Source of the DNA: Cryomorphaceae bacterium
GTDB lineage: Bacteria > Bacteroidota > Bacteroidia > Flavobacteriales_D > Crocinitomicaceae
NCBI GenBank assembly: GCA_027483605.1
Contig: JAIXUE010000047.1
Coordinates: 1-64,000 of the forward strand
DNA length: 64,000 nucleotides
Direction of reading: 5' to 3'
Of this stretch, positions 8,312-16,680 are shown in pieces. The notes below the pieces were generated by a model. The model was not told where the DNA came from and made no database searches. It saw only the letters and a program-made list of their open reading frames with translations. Within the stretch, counting starts at the first letter, position 1; the number at the start of each line of letters is the position of its first letter. The translations under genes and the position numbers were made by a program.

Positions 8312-8368
8312 TTTTCCAGCCCGATGCAATTTCTTAATGAAATTGTCCAATTCAAATAGCGAAAACTA
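8309..8368 (+). promoter_or_regulatory. Nested inverted repeats between leader ORF and efflux adaptor gene
   Basis: An outer 8-bp arm pair, TAGTTTTC (8309-8316) and GAAAACTA (8361-8368), encloses an inner perfect hairpin CAATTTC-TTAAT-GAAATTG (8327-8345). The outer left arm includes the TAG stop of the small ORF and the right arm ends 13 bases before the GTG of the adaptor. As RNA this would fold into a two-tier stem covering most of the intercistronic gap. There is no T run, so it is not a simple terminator. Confidence 0.5.
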
Positions 8369-8381
8369 AATTCTTATCAAA

Positions 8382-9497
8382 GTGCACCATTTATTTTTTA
8401 CCAGCCTTATTGCGCTTGGTTTGCTTGCTTGTGAGCAAGAAACCAACAAAACCGTTTCTAAAGTATTTCCAACAACAAGCCCTGCTGTTATCGACACCCA
8501 TTCCTATGTGGATTATGTTGCGCAAATCAAATCAATCAAAAACATAGAGCTCAGGGCCAAAATCACCGGCTATCTAGATGTTGTTCATGTAGATGAAGGA
8601 CAGGCCGTCAGTAAAGGACAACTCCTTTTCACGATAGACAACCGAGAATACAAACAAGATCTCTTCAAAAAAAGAGCCCTCCTAAAATCTGCCCAATCCG
8701 AGGTCAGGACAGCAGAACTCGAACTGCAAAACACCAAAAATTTAGTGGAAAAGGGCGTTGTCTCAAAAATTGAGCTGGAATTTGCCAAGAATAAGTTATC
8801 CGCTGCCCATGCAAAGGAAGACGAGGCAAGTTCTGAGCAAGAAAAGGCACAACTCATCTTGTCTTACACGCAAATCAAGGCACCTTTTTCTGGTATCATT
8901 CATCGATTGCCACACAAAATAGGCAGCTTAGTAGAAGAGGGTATGTTACTGACTACCATCTCTCAAAACGATGACGTGTTTGCCTATTTTAATGTTGCGG
9001 AGAAAGAATATTTCGATTTCATGTCCCAACTCACTAAAAAAGACCAAAAGGAGCGTCAGGTAAGGCTCATTTTAGCTAACGGTCAACTCCATAAGCATAA
9101 AGGGCTGATAGAAACCATGGATGGAGAATTTGATGAAGCTTCGGGAAATCTTGCTTTTCGGGCAAGGTTCAAAAACAACGACGGACTGCTTAAAAACGGC
9201 GCAAGCGGAAAGGTGAGAATTGAAAAGTATTTCAAGCGCGTCATGGTTATTGCTCAAAAATCAACTTTCGAAATTCAGGACCGCACTTTTGTATATGTAG
9301 TGAATCAACAGGGTAAAACTCAAATACGCCAAGTACAAGTTGCCCATCGCATCCCACATTTATACATTCTATCTGGAGGGCTCAGGGCTGATGAAAAAAT
9401 TGTTTACGAAGGCCTTCAATCCATAGAGGCGGGCACGACAATTAAGTCAAAAAACATTGACTTCAAACAGCAATTGCGCAAGTTTTCCACTCATTAG
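8382..9497 (+). CDS. RND efflux periplasmic adaptor (MFP) lipoprotein
   Basis: A 371-residue AcrA-type membrane fusion protein. The signal ends in a lipobox (LIALGLLAC), so the protein is lipid-anchored at Cys17. The order of domains is typical: a lipoyl/barrel-sandwich half (AKITGYLDVVHVDEGQAVSKGQLLFTI), an alpha-helical hairpin around residues 90-150 (heptad-like KKRALLKSAQSEVRTAELELQ), the second lipoyl half (YTQIKAPFSGIIHRL), then beta-barrel and membrane-proximal domains. Start is GTG. It links the pump at 9510 to the outer membrane channel at 12629; the three genes follow with gaps of 12 and -4 bases. Confidence 0.92.
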   Translation: MHHLFFTSLIALGLLACEQETNKTVSKVFPTTSPAVIDTHSYVDYVAQIKSIKNIELRAKITGYLDVVHVDEGQAVSKGQLLFTIDNREYKQDLFKKRALLKSAQSEVRTAELELQNTKNLVEKGVVSKIELEFAKNKLSAAHAKEDEASSEQEKAQLILSYTQIKAPFSGIIHRLPHKIGSLVEEGMLLTTISQNDDVFAYFNVAEKEYFDFMSQLTKKDQKERQVRLILANGQLHKHKGLIETMDGEFDEASGNLAFRARFKNNDGLLKNGASGKVRIEKYFKRVMVIAQKSTFEIQDRTFVYVVNQQGKTQIRQVQVAHRIPHLYILSGGLRADEKIVYEGLQSIEAGTTIKSKNIDFKQQLRKFSTH

Positions 9498-9509
9498 TCA
9501 CTAGAAAAC

Positions 9510-12500
9510 ATGATCAAAAAATTCATTGAAAGGCCAATTTTATCATTGGTCATCTCGCTTTTTATTGTTTTGTTAGGACTGCTTTCTTTGAGCAGTCTTC
9601 CGGTCACGCAATATCCAGAAATTGCACCGCCCGCTGTTTCAGTGGTCACCAATTACAAAGGTGCAAATGCCGAAGTCTGCTCTAAAGCAGTGGTAACACC
9701 TCTTGAGCGTGCCATTAATGGCGTGCCAGGCATGACCTACATGACGTCTGTTTCAGGTAATGATGGCATGAGTGTGATCACGATATACTTTGAGGTAGGC
9801 ACCGACCCAGACCTAGCTGCAGTAAACGTTCAAAACAGGGTAGCCACTGTTCTTGACGAATTGCCAGAAGAGGTGATCAAAGCAGGTGTTTCCACAGAAA
9901 AAGAGGTCAACAGTATGCTGATGTACATCAATCTCAAAAGTGACGACCCCAGCCTAGACGAACAATTCATATATAATTTTGCCGATATCAATGTCTTACT
10001 AGAACTCAGGCGCATTGATGGCGTTGGGTATGCGCAAATCATGGGAAACAGAGAATATGCCATGCGGGTATGGCTCAAGCCTGAACGGCTAGAGGCTTAT
10101 CAGCTGTCTGCCGAAGATGTCATTAGCGCATTAAGATTGCATAACATCGAGGCTGCGCCTGGCAAGATTGGAGAAAGTTCGGGTAAAACCCCACAATCTA
10201 TGCAATATGTCCTGAAATACACGGGTAAACTCACAGAGCAAAAGCAATATGAAAATATTGTTGTCAAAGTGACAGAAACAGGAGAAATGCTGAGACTGAA
10301 AGATGTTGCAGAGGTAGAATTTGGATCAGTTGAATACGATGTGATTTCAAAAGAAAACAACAAACCTTCTGCTGCCATCATGCTCAAACAAAGACCTGGC
10401 TCCAATGCGAGCGAAGTGATTGCCAAGGTAAAGGAACGGCTTGCAGCGCTCAAAGAAAAAAATTTTCCGCCCGGAATGGATTACACCATCAGTTACGATG
10501 TATCGCGCTTTTTGGACGCGGCCATTGCTGAGGTGCTCAAAACATTACTCGAAGCATTTATTTTGGTTGCATTGGTTGTACTGCTTTTTTTACAAGACTT
10601 TCGTTCTACCCTGATTCCGATTCTTGCCGTTCCCGTTGCGCTCATTGGCACATTTGCCTTTATGCAACTCTTTGGCTTTTCTATCAACCTACTTACCTTA
10701 TTCGCATTGGTTTTGGCAATCGGAATTGTGGTGGATAATGCAATTGTGGTGGTAGAAGCTGTGCATGCAAAAATGCATGAAAAACACCTAGATGCCAAAA
10801 CAGCTACTATAGAAGCCATGGGAGAGATCACGGGTGCCATCCTTGCCATTACTTTAGTGATGGCTGCGGTTTTCATACCAGTTGCCTTTCTTTCGGGACC
10901 TGTTGGTGTTTTTTACCGTCAGTTTTCACTGACAATGGCAATTGCAATTGTCATTTCTGGAATAAATGCTTTGACACTGACACCTGCACTGTGTGCATTG
11001 TTTCTTAAACCTATCGATCCGAACCCTCGAAAAACCCGATTACAAAGCTTCTACAATAGATTCAATCGGGGCTATGATGGCATTGCTGGCCGTTATTTCA
11101 AATTGCTTACAAAAATCGTTCACCGCAGGACCATCACATTTGGAGTCTTGCTATTTTTTATTGGGGCAACGTGGGGTATTGGAAAAATACTGCCCAGTGG
11201 ATTTATACCAACAGAAGATCAAGGAACAGTATATGTCAGCGTGACAACTCCTGTTGGAGCAACCCTCGAACGCACAGAAACCGTGATGAACGAAATCGAT
11301 CGCTGTACCCAACAAATACCAGAGGTAGAATCTATTTCAAGCCTATCGGGTTACAGTATGGTAACAGAAGGTGTTGGTGCTTCTTTTGGCATGAGTACCA
11401 TCAATCTCAAACCATGGGACGAACGAACAAAAAATTCACAACAACTCATCGAGGAATTAAAAAAACATACCGCACACATCAAAGATGCCGCAATTGAATT
11501 TTTTCCACCCCCTGCAGTACCTGGCTTCGGAAATGCCGATGGCTTTGAGCTGAGAATTCTCGACAAAACAGGTAAAGGTGACCTTCAATACATGAATAGC
11601 GTACTGAATCAGTTTTTGAGCAAGTTAAAAAAACGAACTGAAATCAGCACGGTATTCAGCAGTTTTGACCCCACCTTTCCTCAATACTTGATTCATATTG
11701 ATGCAGACCATGCAGCCAAGAAGAAAATTAGTTCCGATGTCGCTATGTCTAATTTACAATCGTTGATTGGCAGCTACTACGCAACAAATTTTATTCGCTA
11801 CGGCCAAATGTACAAGGTAATGGTTCAAGCTGATCCAAAATACAGAGCTCAACCCGAGGATATCTTAAAGTTACGCGTAAAAAACACTGACGGAGAAATG
11901 GTGCCTTACAGTTCCTTTACAAGAATTGAACGCGTATACGGCCCCGAACAACTTACCCGCTACAACATGTTTACGTCTGCCTTGCTCAATGGCTCTCCGG
12001 CTGAAGGTTACAGCAGCGGTGAGGCGATCAAAGCAATTGAAGAAACTGCAGCGCAGTATTTACCAAAAGGATTTGACTATGAATTCTCTGGCATGACAAG
12101 AGAAGAAATCTTATCTGGAAATCAGGTGCTCACCATCTTTTCGGTTTGTTTGTTATTTGTCTACTTGTTACTTGCAGCACAATATGAAAGCTTCATGCTG
12201 CCCCTACCCGTCTTGCTGTTTTTGCCAATTGGTGTATTTGGTTCTTTCTTTTTCTTATGGCTAATGGGTTTACAAAACAACATTTATGCACAAGTGGCCA
12301 TGGTTATGCTGATTGGTTTGTTGGGCAAGAACGCCATCTTAATTGTCGAATTCGCACTACTCAAGCGCACGGAGGGGCTCTCTATTCGCCAGGCAGCCAT
12401 CGAGGGTGCAAAAGCCAGACTTCGGCCCATCCTGATGACCTCATTGGCCTTTTGTGCCGGTCTCATTCCTTTGATTTTAGCCTCTGGCGCTGGCTCAATT

Positions 12501-12632
12501 GGCAATCAAACGATTGGAGCCGCCGCCGCTGGCGGCATGCTTTTCGGCACCATTTTCGGAGTCGTTGTGATACCCGGACTTTATTTCATTTTTGCACACA
12601 TTGATGCAAGACTACAAAACAAAAAATCATGA
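9510..12632 (+). CDS. AcrB-like RND multidrug efflux pump (HAE-1 type)
   Basis: 1040 residues, the normal size for a hydrophobe/amphiphile RND pump. TM1 follows the classic start MIKKFIERPILSLVIS, two large periplasmic loops each about 300 residues are present, and the TM4 and TM10 motifs are recognisable: GIVVDNAIVVVEAV and GLLGKNAILIVEF. The TM10 lysine (Lys940 in E. coli AcrB) is conserved. In TM4 the usual Asp-Asp pair (Asp407/Asp408) is Asp409-Asn410 here, read directly from GAT AAT. The pump would use proton motive force to expel drugs, bile-like detergents or lipophilic compounds through the TolC-like partner. Confidence 0.95.
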   Translation: MIKKFIERPILSLVISLFIVLLGLLSLSSLPVTQYPEIAPPAVSVVTNYKGANAEVCSKAVVTPLERAINGVPGMTYMTSVSGNDGMSVITIYFEVGTDPDLAAVNVQNRVATVLDELPEEVIKAGVSTEKEVNSMLMYINLKSDDPSLDEQFIYNFADINVLLELRRIDGVGYAQIMGNREYAMRVWLKPERLEAYQLSAEDVISALRLHNIEAAPGKIGESSGKTPQSMQYVLKYTGKLTEQKQYENIVVKVTETGEMLRLKDVAEVEFGSVEYDVISKENNKPSAAIMLKQRPGSNASEVIAKVKERLAALKEKNFPPGMDYTISYDVSRFLDAAIAEVLKTLLEAFILVALVVLLFLQDFRSTLIPILAVPVALIGTFAFMQLFGFSINLLTLFALVLAIGIVVDNAIVVVEAVHAKMHEKHLDAKTATIEAMGEITGAILAITLVMAAVFIPVAFLSGPVGVFYRQFSLTMAIAIVISGINALTLTPALCALFLKPIDPNPRKTRLQSFYNRFNRGYDGIAGRYFKLLTKIVHRRTITFGVLLFFIGATWGIGKILPSGFIPTEDQGTVYVSVTTPVGATLERTETVMNEIDRCTQQIPEVESISSLSGYSMVTEGVGASFGMSTINLKPWDERTKNSQQLIEELKKHTAHIKDAAIEFFPPPAVPGFGNADGFELRILDKTGKGDLQYMNSVLNQFLSKLKKRTEISTVFSSFDPTFPQYLIHIDADHAAKKKISSDVAMSNLQSLIGSYYATNFIRYGQMYKVMVQADPKYRAQPEDILKLRVKNTDGEMVPYSSFTRIERVYGPEQLTRYNMFTSALLNGSPAEGYSSGEAIKAIEETAAQYLPKGFDYEFSGMTREEILSGNQVLTIFSVCLLFVYLLLAAQYESFMLPLPVLLFLPIGVFGSFFFLWLMGLQNNIYAQVAMVMLIGLLGKNAILIVEFALLKRTEGLSIRQAAIEGAKARLRPILMTSLAFCAGLIPLILASGAGSIGNQTIGAAAAGGMLFGTIFGVVVIPGLYFIFAHIDARLQNKKS

Positions 12633-14080
12633 AAAATTACTGCTCCTTCTTACTCTTCTTAAGTCTTTGGGCTTGCAAAGATGTCGCGTACCTCACACCT
12701 GAGCAAGTCAAAATACCCTCAAGCTATACAGAAGACGCACCACTTATAGCGCAAGATAGTTTAACTCCGTCGGATTCAACTATTTTAGATTCTTACCGAT
12801 TTTTTTTCAAAGACTCACTTTTAGTTGCGCTCATTGATACTGCATTAGCCCAAAACCAAGATATCAGCATTGCACTGGCACGCCTTGAGCAAACGCGCGC
12901 TGGAATAACGCTAACGAACGGTATACGGCTGCCAGATGCGGGTGTCATCTTCAATAATGGAGTTAGGAAATTTGGTGCTTATACCGTTGACGGCGTAGGG
13001 AACTACGACACACAGTTTTCACCTAATCTTTCCGATTTACAACAGATTCCAAATCTTGTTCCAGAGTTTTATGTTGGCATCTATTCAAGCTGGGAAATTG
13101 ATCTTTGGGGTAAACTCAAACAACAGAAGAAAGCTGCCCTCCAGCGGTATTTATCCAGCGAAGAAGCAAAAAACATGATCTTATCTGGCGTCGTATCAGA
13201 GTTAAGCCATGCCTATTTTACACTTGTTACACTAGACCGAGAACTTCAAATTATTCGTCAGCACATCGCACTTCAAGAAAGTTCACTGGCCATGGTCGAG
13301 GCCCAATTACTGAGTGGGCATACAACCGCGCTAGCCATTCAACTCTTGAGCGCACAGCTCTTGAATGCCAAGCACCTGCTCATTGAAGTCGAACAACAAA
13401 TTTTGGAAAGAGAAAATACCATAAACCGCTTGTTGGGCAGGTATCCAACACCCATACGACGCACCGATGCTGCAATAGACCATACTGCCACTGCAGCGCT
13501 CTCTAGCGGTGTGCCTGCGACACTTTTACAAAGGCGACCAGATATCCGAAGTGCTGAGCACTCACTCTTGGCTTCCAATGCCGATCTAAAAAGTGCGCGC
13601 GCTGCATTTTATCCCACTTTACTACTCACTGGCACGATGGGCTTGCAATCATTTAGGGCAAGTGTCTTTTTTGATCTACCTGCATCGCTTGCATTTAATG
13701 TTTTAGGAGGCCTTACCCAACCTCTTTTAAACAGACGACAGCTCAAAGCACAACTGATGGAACAAAATGGCCGACAAAAGGAAGCATATATCGTTTATGA
13801 AAAAACAATTCTGAACGCCTTTTCGGAAGTTTATCAGCTCCTACAATTACAAGAAAATCTTCAGAAAATGACTGCACTGAAAGAGGAAGAAGTAAGGAAC
13901 TTAACAGCCTCGGTGAACAGTGCTAAAGATTTGTTTTTCTCCGGAAGATGCACCTATTTGGAGATCAATACCGCCCAGGCAAAGCTGCTTGAAACCCAAA
14001 TTGAACTCAACAACCTTTGGCAAAGAATTCAGCTCAATCAAATCAATTTATACAAAGCAATTGGCGGTGCTTGGTATTGA
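12629..14080 (+). CDS. TolC/OprM-family outer membrane efflux lipoprotein
   Basis: A 483-residue outer membrane factor (NodT/OprM type). A lipobox (LLFLSLWAC) gives a lipidated Cys16. Two repeated TolC-type helical domains are visible; the second contains the strongly conserved PATLLQRRPDIRSAEHSLLASNADL motif. The start overlaps the pump stop by 4 bases (ATGA), so the two are translationally coupled. It completes the tripartite efflux system. Confidence 0.94.
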   Translation: MKNYCSFLLFLSLWACKDVAYLTPEQVKIPSSYTEDAPLIAQDSLTPSDSTILDSYRFFFKDSLLVALIDTALAQNQDISIALARLEQTRAGITLTNGIRLPDAGVIFNNGVRKFGAYTVDGVGNYDTQFSPNLSDLQQIPNLVPEFYVGIYSSWEIDLWGKLKQQKKAALQRYLSSEEAKNMILSGVVSELSHAYFTLVTLDRELQIIRQHIALQESSLAMVEAQLLSGHTTALAIQLLSAQLLNAKHLLIEVEQQILERENTINRLLGRYPTPIRRTDAAIDHTATAALSSGVPATLLQRRPDIRSAEHSLLASNADLKSARAAFYPTLLLTGTMGLQSFRASVFFDLPASLAFNVLGGLTQPLLNRRQLKAQLMEQNGRQKEAYIVYEKTILNAFSEVYQLLQLQENLQKMTALKEEEVRNLTASVNSAKDLFFSGRCTYLEINTAQAKLLETQIELNNLWQRIQLNQINLYKAIGGAWY

Positions 14081-14119
14081 AGCACCTTATTTAATTCCTT
14101 CAACTCTCAATCATTTACC

Positions 14120-14782
14120 ATGAAAAAACGCAGCTTACTCATAACGGGAATAATGCTCTTGTCAGCATGTAAACAAGGCAAGGAGCAAAGAACAAATTTG
14201 AGCATCTTTGGCACTCACTTTTCGAAAGAAAGCAGTACTGCTAAAAAAGCCCGAAACAACAGCTATCAGATGCTTTTGACCGAAAAAGCTGCTATTCCAA
14301 TCAGTGAAAAGGAGCGTGTTTTAGAAACAAGCAAACGCCTCCAATTACTTGAGGCGGTTCTTTCTAAAGCCGCTAAAGTAAATGAGTTCATCTACAACGA
14401 ACAATTAGCTTTACTCAATTATAAAAAAGCAAACAAAAAGGGGCTGCGCAATGATGGCGACGATTTCGTATTTGATTTTATTGAATTCCACGGACAATTG
14501 AAAAAACATGTTGTCGATCTTCAAACGCTCAAAGGCCTTATTGACAACTTTAAATCAGCGGTGGGCAGCGCTAAACAACACGTAGCGCTCAAGACTCAAG
14601 GGCATCTTGACACGCACAGTGCAGCCTATTTTTTCGACAAAAATAAGTACGAACTCAATACCGATCCGCACGAAAAACTCATTATTCTAGAAGAAATGGA
14701 AAGTGACTTCAATCAGTATGCACAAGCTATAGTGGCTGAGCTTGCTCAATCTGACGCCGAGCAATTGAATCTTAAAAAATGA
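14120..14782 (+). CDS. Hypothetical lipoprotein at the end of the efflux operon
   Basis: 220 residues with a lipoprotein signal (SLLITGIMLLSACKQGKE, Cys16). The mature part is helical and rich in Lys and Glu, with no recognised domain. It lies 39 bases after the channel gene in the same direction and converges with the cupin gene 3 bases beyond its stop. It may be an accessory of the efflux system, but only its position says so. Confidence 0.65.
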   Translation: MKKRSLLITGIMLLSACKQGKEQRTNLSIFGTHFSKESSTAKKARNNSYQMLLTEKAAIPISEKERVLETSKRLQLLEAVLSKAAKVNEFIYNEQLALLNYKKANKKGLRNDGDDFVFDFIEFHGQLKKHVVDLQTLKGLIDNFKSAVGSAKQHVALKTQGHLDTHSAAYFFDKNKYELNTDPHEKLIILEEMESDFNQYAQAIVAELAQSDAEQLNLKK

Positions 14783-14785
14783 ATT

Positions 14786-15256
14786 TTACGTCAAACGCTC
14801 CACAATTTCGCGATGCTCAGGGTAAGCCAAAAGCAATGTTGAGCGCTCAAAGAGCTCAAAGTCTCGAAAGTCGAAGCCGGGTGCTACAGCGCAGGAAACC
14901 AAGGAGAAGCCGTCTTTTTCTAGAACGGTGCTGCCGAAAATGGTGTCTTTCGGGATCCAGAGAAAGGGTTGCTGACCTTTGGATAAGTCAAGCCCAAGGT
15001 AGTGTTGTTCGTGGCCACGTTCAGAAAGCGTGTGCACAATTAAGGGGCTGCCCGCATGAAAATACCAGAGTTCATCGCTTTTGATGCGGTGAAATTTGGA
15101 CACATTCTCTGAAGTCAGTAAAAAGTAGATGGAAGTCAGCAGGTCGCGCTCCTCGCCTTCTAATGAGCGCTCGGAGCGATAGGTTTCTTTGTAGAATCCG
15201 CCTTCGGGGTGTGGTAGTAAATGGAGTGCTTCAATGAGGTGTTGCATTTGCGTCAT
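14786..15256 (-). CDS. DUF985 family cupin protein
   Basis: About 156 residues; the ATG at 15256 (MTQMQHLIEAL) is chosen because the ORF-track start at 15262 is a TTG. The sequence follows the DUF985 cupin pattern: LLPHPEGGFYKETYRS, SIYFLL, KFHRIKSDELWYFHAGSPL, then the C-terminal APGFDFRDFELF. Some relatives in this family are linked to carbohydrate or metal-dependent isomerisation, but the activity here is unknown. It converges with the lipoprotein gene on the left and lies 18 bases after folE in the same direction, so it may be co-transcribed with folE. Confidence 0.85.
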   Translation of the reverse strand: MTQMQHLIEALHLLPHPEGGFYKETYRSERSLEGEERDLLTSIYFLLTSENVSKFHRIKSDELWYFHAGSPLIVHTLSERGHEQHYLGLDLSKGQQPFLWIPKDTIFGSTVLEKDGFSLVSCAVAPGFDFRDFELFERSTLLLAYPEHREIVERLT

Positions 15257-15274
15257 GCTCAAATGTAAGGAATC

Positions 15275-15961
15275 TTACAACTCAATATATTTCAAAAACT
15301 CGTTTTTAGTCGCTTCGTTTTCAAATTTGCCGCAAAAGTTTGCCGTTACCGTGCTGCTATTCACATCTTTGACGCCCCTTGAAGAAACACAGAGGTGTGT
15401 GGCGTCAATGACCACCGCTACATCTTCTGTTTCCAACACTTCTTTAAGTGCGTTGGTGATTTGCATGGTGAGGCGTTCTTGTACCTGCGGGCGCTGGGCA
15501 AAATGCTGCACTACCCGATTGATCTTAGACAAGCCAATCACCTTTCCAGAAGAAATGTAGGCTACGTGTGCTTTGCCAATAATCGGCACGAAGTGGTGCT
15601 CGCAGTTGGAGTAAAACAAGATGTTCTTCTCGACCAGCATTTGGTTATACTGGTATTTGTTTTCAAAGAGTTTGATGTCAGGGAAGTTGGCGGGGTTGAG
15701 GCCGCTGAATATTTCTTTCACATACATTTTGGCTACCCGCTTGGGCGTACCACTAAGGCTGTCGTCTGAGCGGTCCAAACCGAGAAGGTCCATGATTTGA
15801 CCAAAATGCACGGCAATTTGTTCAATTTTTTCTTCGTCTGAAAGCGCAAACGCGTCTGATCTGAGAGGTGTTTCTACGGAGGTACTCACGTGTTCGTCGC
15901 CCATTTCGTCAATGAGGATGTCAATTGTGTTGTTGTTGACCTGGATACCGTTTTGTTTCAT
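15275..15961 (-). CDS. folE: GTP cyclohydrolase I
   Basis: Converts GTP to 7,8-dihydroneopterin triphosphate, the first step to folate, queuosine precursors and tetrahydrobiopterin-type pterins. The zinc ligands are present: Cys and His in NCEHHFVPI and the second Cys in THLCVSSRGVKD. Other family blocks are GLDRSDDSLSGTPKRVAKMY and SKINRVVQHFAQRPQVQERL. At 228 residues it has the normal length, with a short acidic N-terminal extension. A perfect inverted repeat touches the start codon. Cytoplasmic, homodecameric in known members. Confidence 0.96.
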   Translation of the reverse strand: MKQNGIQVNNNTIDILIDEMGDEHVSTSVETPLRSDAFALSDEEKIEQIAVHFGQIMDLLGLDRSDDSLSGTPKRVAKMYVKEIFSGLNPANFPDIKLFENKYQYNQMLVEKNILFYSNCEHHFVPIIGKAHVAYISSGKVIGLSKINRVVQHFAQRPQVQERLTMQITNALKEVLETEDVAVVIDATHLCVSSRGVKDVNSSTVTANFCGKFENEATKNEFLKYIEL

Positions 15962-15988
15962 CTTTTGTTTTATTAGTTAAACAAAAGA
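15961..15988 (-). promoter_or_regulatory. Perfect 10-bp inverted repeat abutting the folE start codon
   Basis: TCTTTTGTTT (15961-15970) and AAACAAAAGA (15979-15988) are exact reverse complements around an 8-nt loop. The first base of the left arm is the A of the folE ATG on the minus strand. In mRNA this would sequester the bases just before the start codon; as DNA it could be an operator. Confidence 0.45.
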
Positions 15989-16040
15989 AAGGCGTAATGG
16001 TTCAGGTTCTCCGCAACTTTTTTGTATGCGTGGGGTCAAA

Positions 16041-16676
16041 TTAAAAGCGAAAACCTAGACCAAATTGATGATTGAGACCCAATCTAATCAATTTGGCATC
16101 TGGATCAATTCCGATGTAGGGCGTATGTGCAGCAAATGCAGCTGTATATTCGCCAAACAAGGTCATTTTCTTTACTTTTTTCTCGATGCCATAATGGACT
16201 TTAAGCCCTGCGGTAAAAGCAATAGCTACGTCTTGATTGTTTTGATATTCACTCGTTCTTTGGTAATTGGCTGTGGACTGTGCCACAAATAAATCTGGGC
16301 CAATGTACATGTTGGGCTTCATTTTAAACAAAAAGTAATCGTAACCAAGAGAAATTTCTGAGTAACGCATATTGATAATGGTATTCTTGATTTCGTAAAT
16401 AGTTTCTTGAGGCCAGTTGTCCCAGTGAGAGCCATAGCTCAGCAACGAATTCTTGCTGCCTTGGAAAAACTGTACTTCAAAGTTGGCGCGTACCCTTACG
16501 TTATACGAAACATCAGTCTGGTAACCGATAGACCCTCCTTTACCAAGACCTGTGAGCGAATTATTGCCCGATAGCGGCATCATGGTGGCTAATTCGAGTG
16601 AGAAGTTTTGCGCACTTGCCGTTTGTATCAAAACAAAAGCAAAGACCACATAAAGCGCTTTTTTGAAAAATGACAT
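16041..16676 (-). CDS. Small outer membrane beta-barrel-like protein
   Basis: 211 residues from the ATG at 16676, where a clear signal peptide begins (SFFKKALYVVFAFVLIQTASA); the longer ORF runs into the upstream protease gene. The mature chain alternates polar and hydrophobic residues with many Tyr and Phe and ends in FGLGFRF, as outer membrane beta-barrels of Bacteroidota do (porin/PorT-like fold). It begins 4 bases after the protease stop and is surely in the same transcript. Function is unknown; it may be a partner or substrate of the protease. Confidence 0.75.
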   Translation of the reverse strand: MSFFKKALYVVFAFVLIQTASAQNFSLELATMMPLSGNNSLTGLGKGGSIGYQTDVSYNVRVRANFEVQFFQGSKNSLLSYGSHWDNWPQETIYEIKNTIINMRYSEISLGYDYFLFKMKPNMYIGPDLFVAQSTANYQRTSEYQNNQDVAIAFTAGLKVHYGIEKKVKKMTLFGEYTAAFAAHTPYIGIDPDAKLIRLGLNHQFGLGFRF

Positions 16677-16680
16677 AAAA

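Noticed and set aside
10100-10876. Two minus-strand ORFs of 117 and 127 residues inside the RND pump gene
   Set aside because: Shadow frames with Ser/Thr/Ala-rich composition and no family resemblance.
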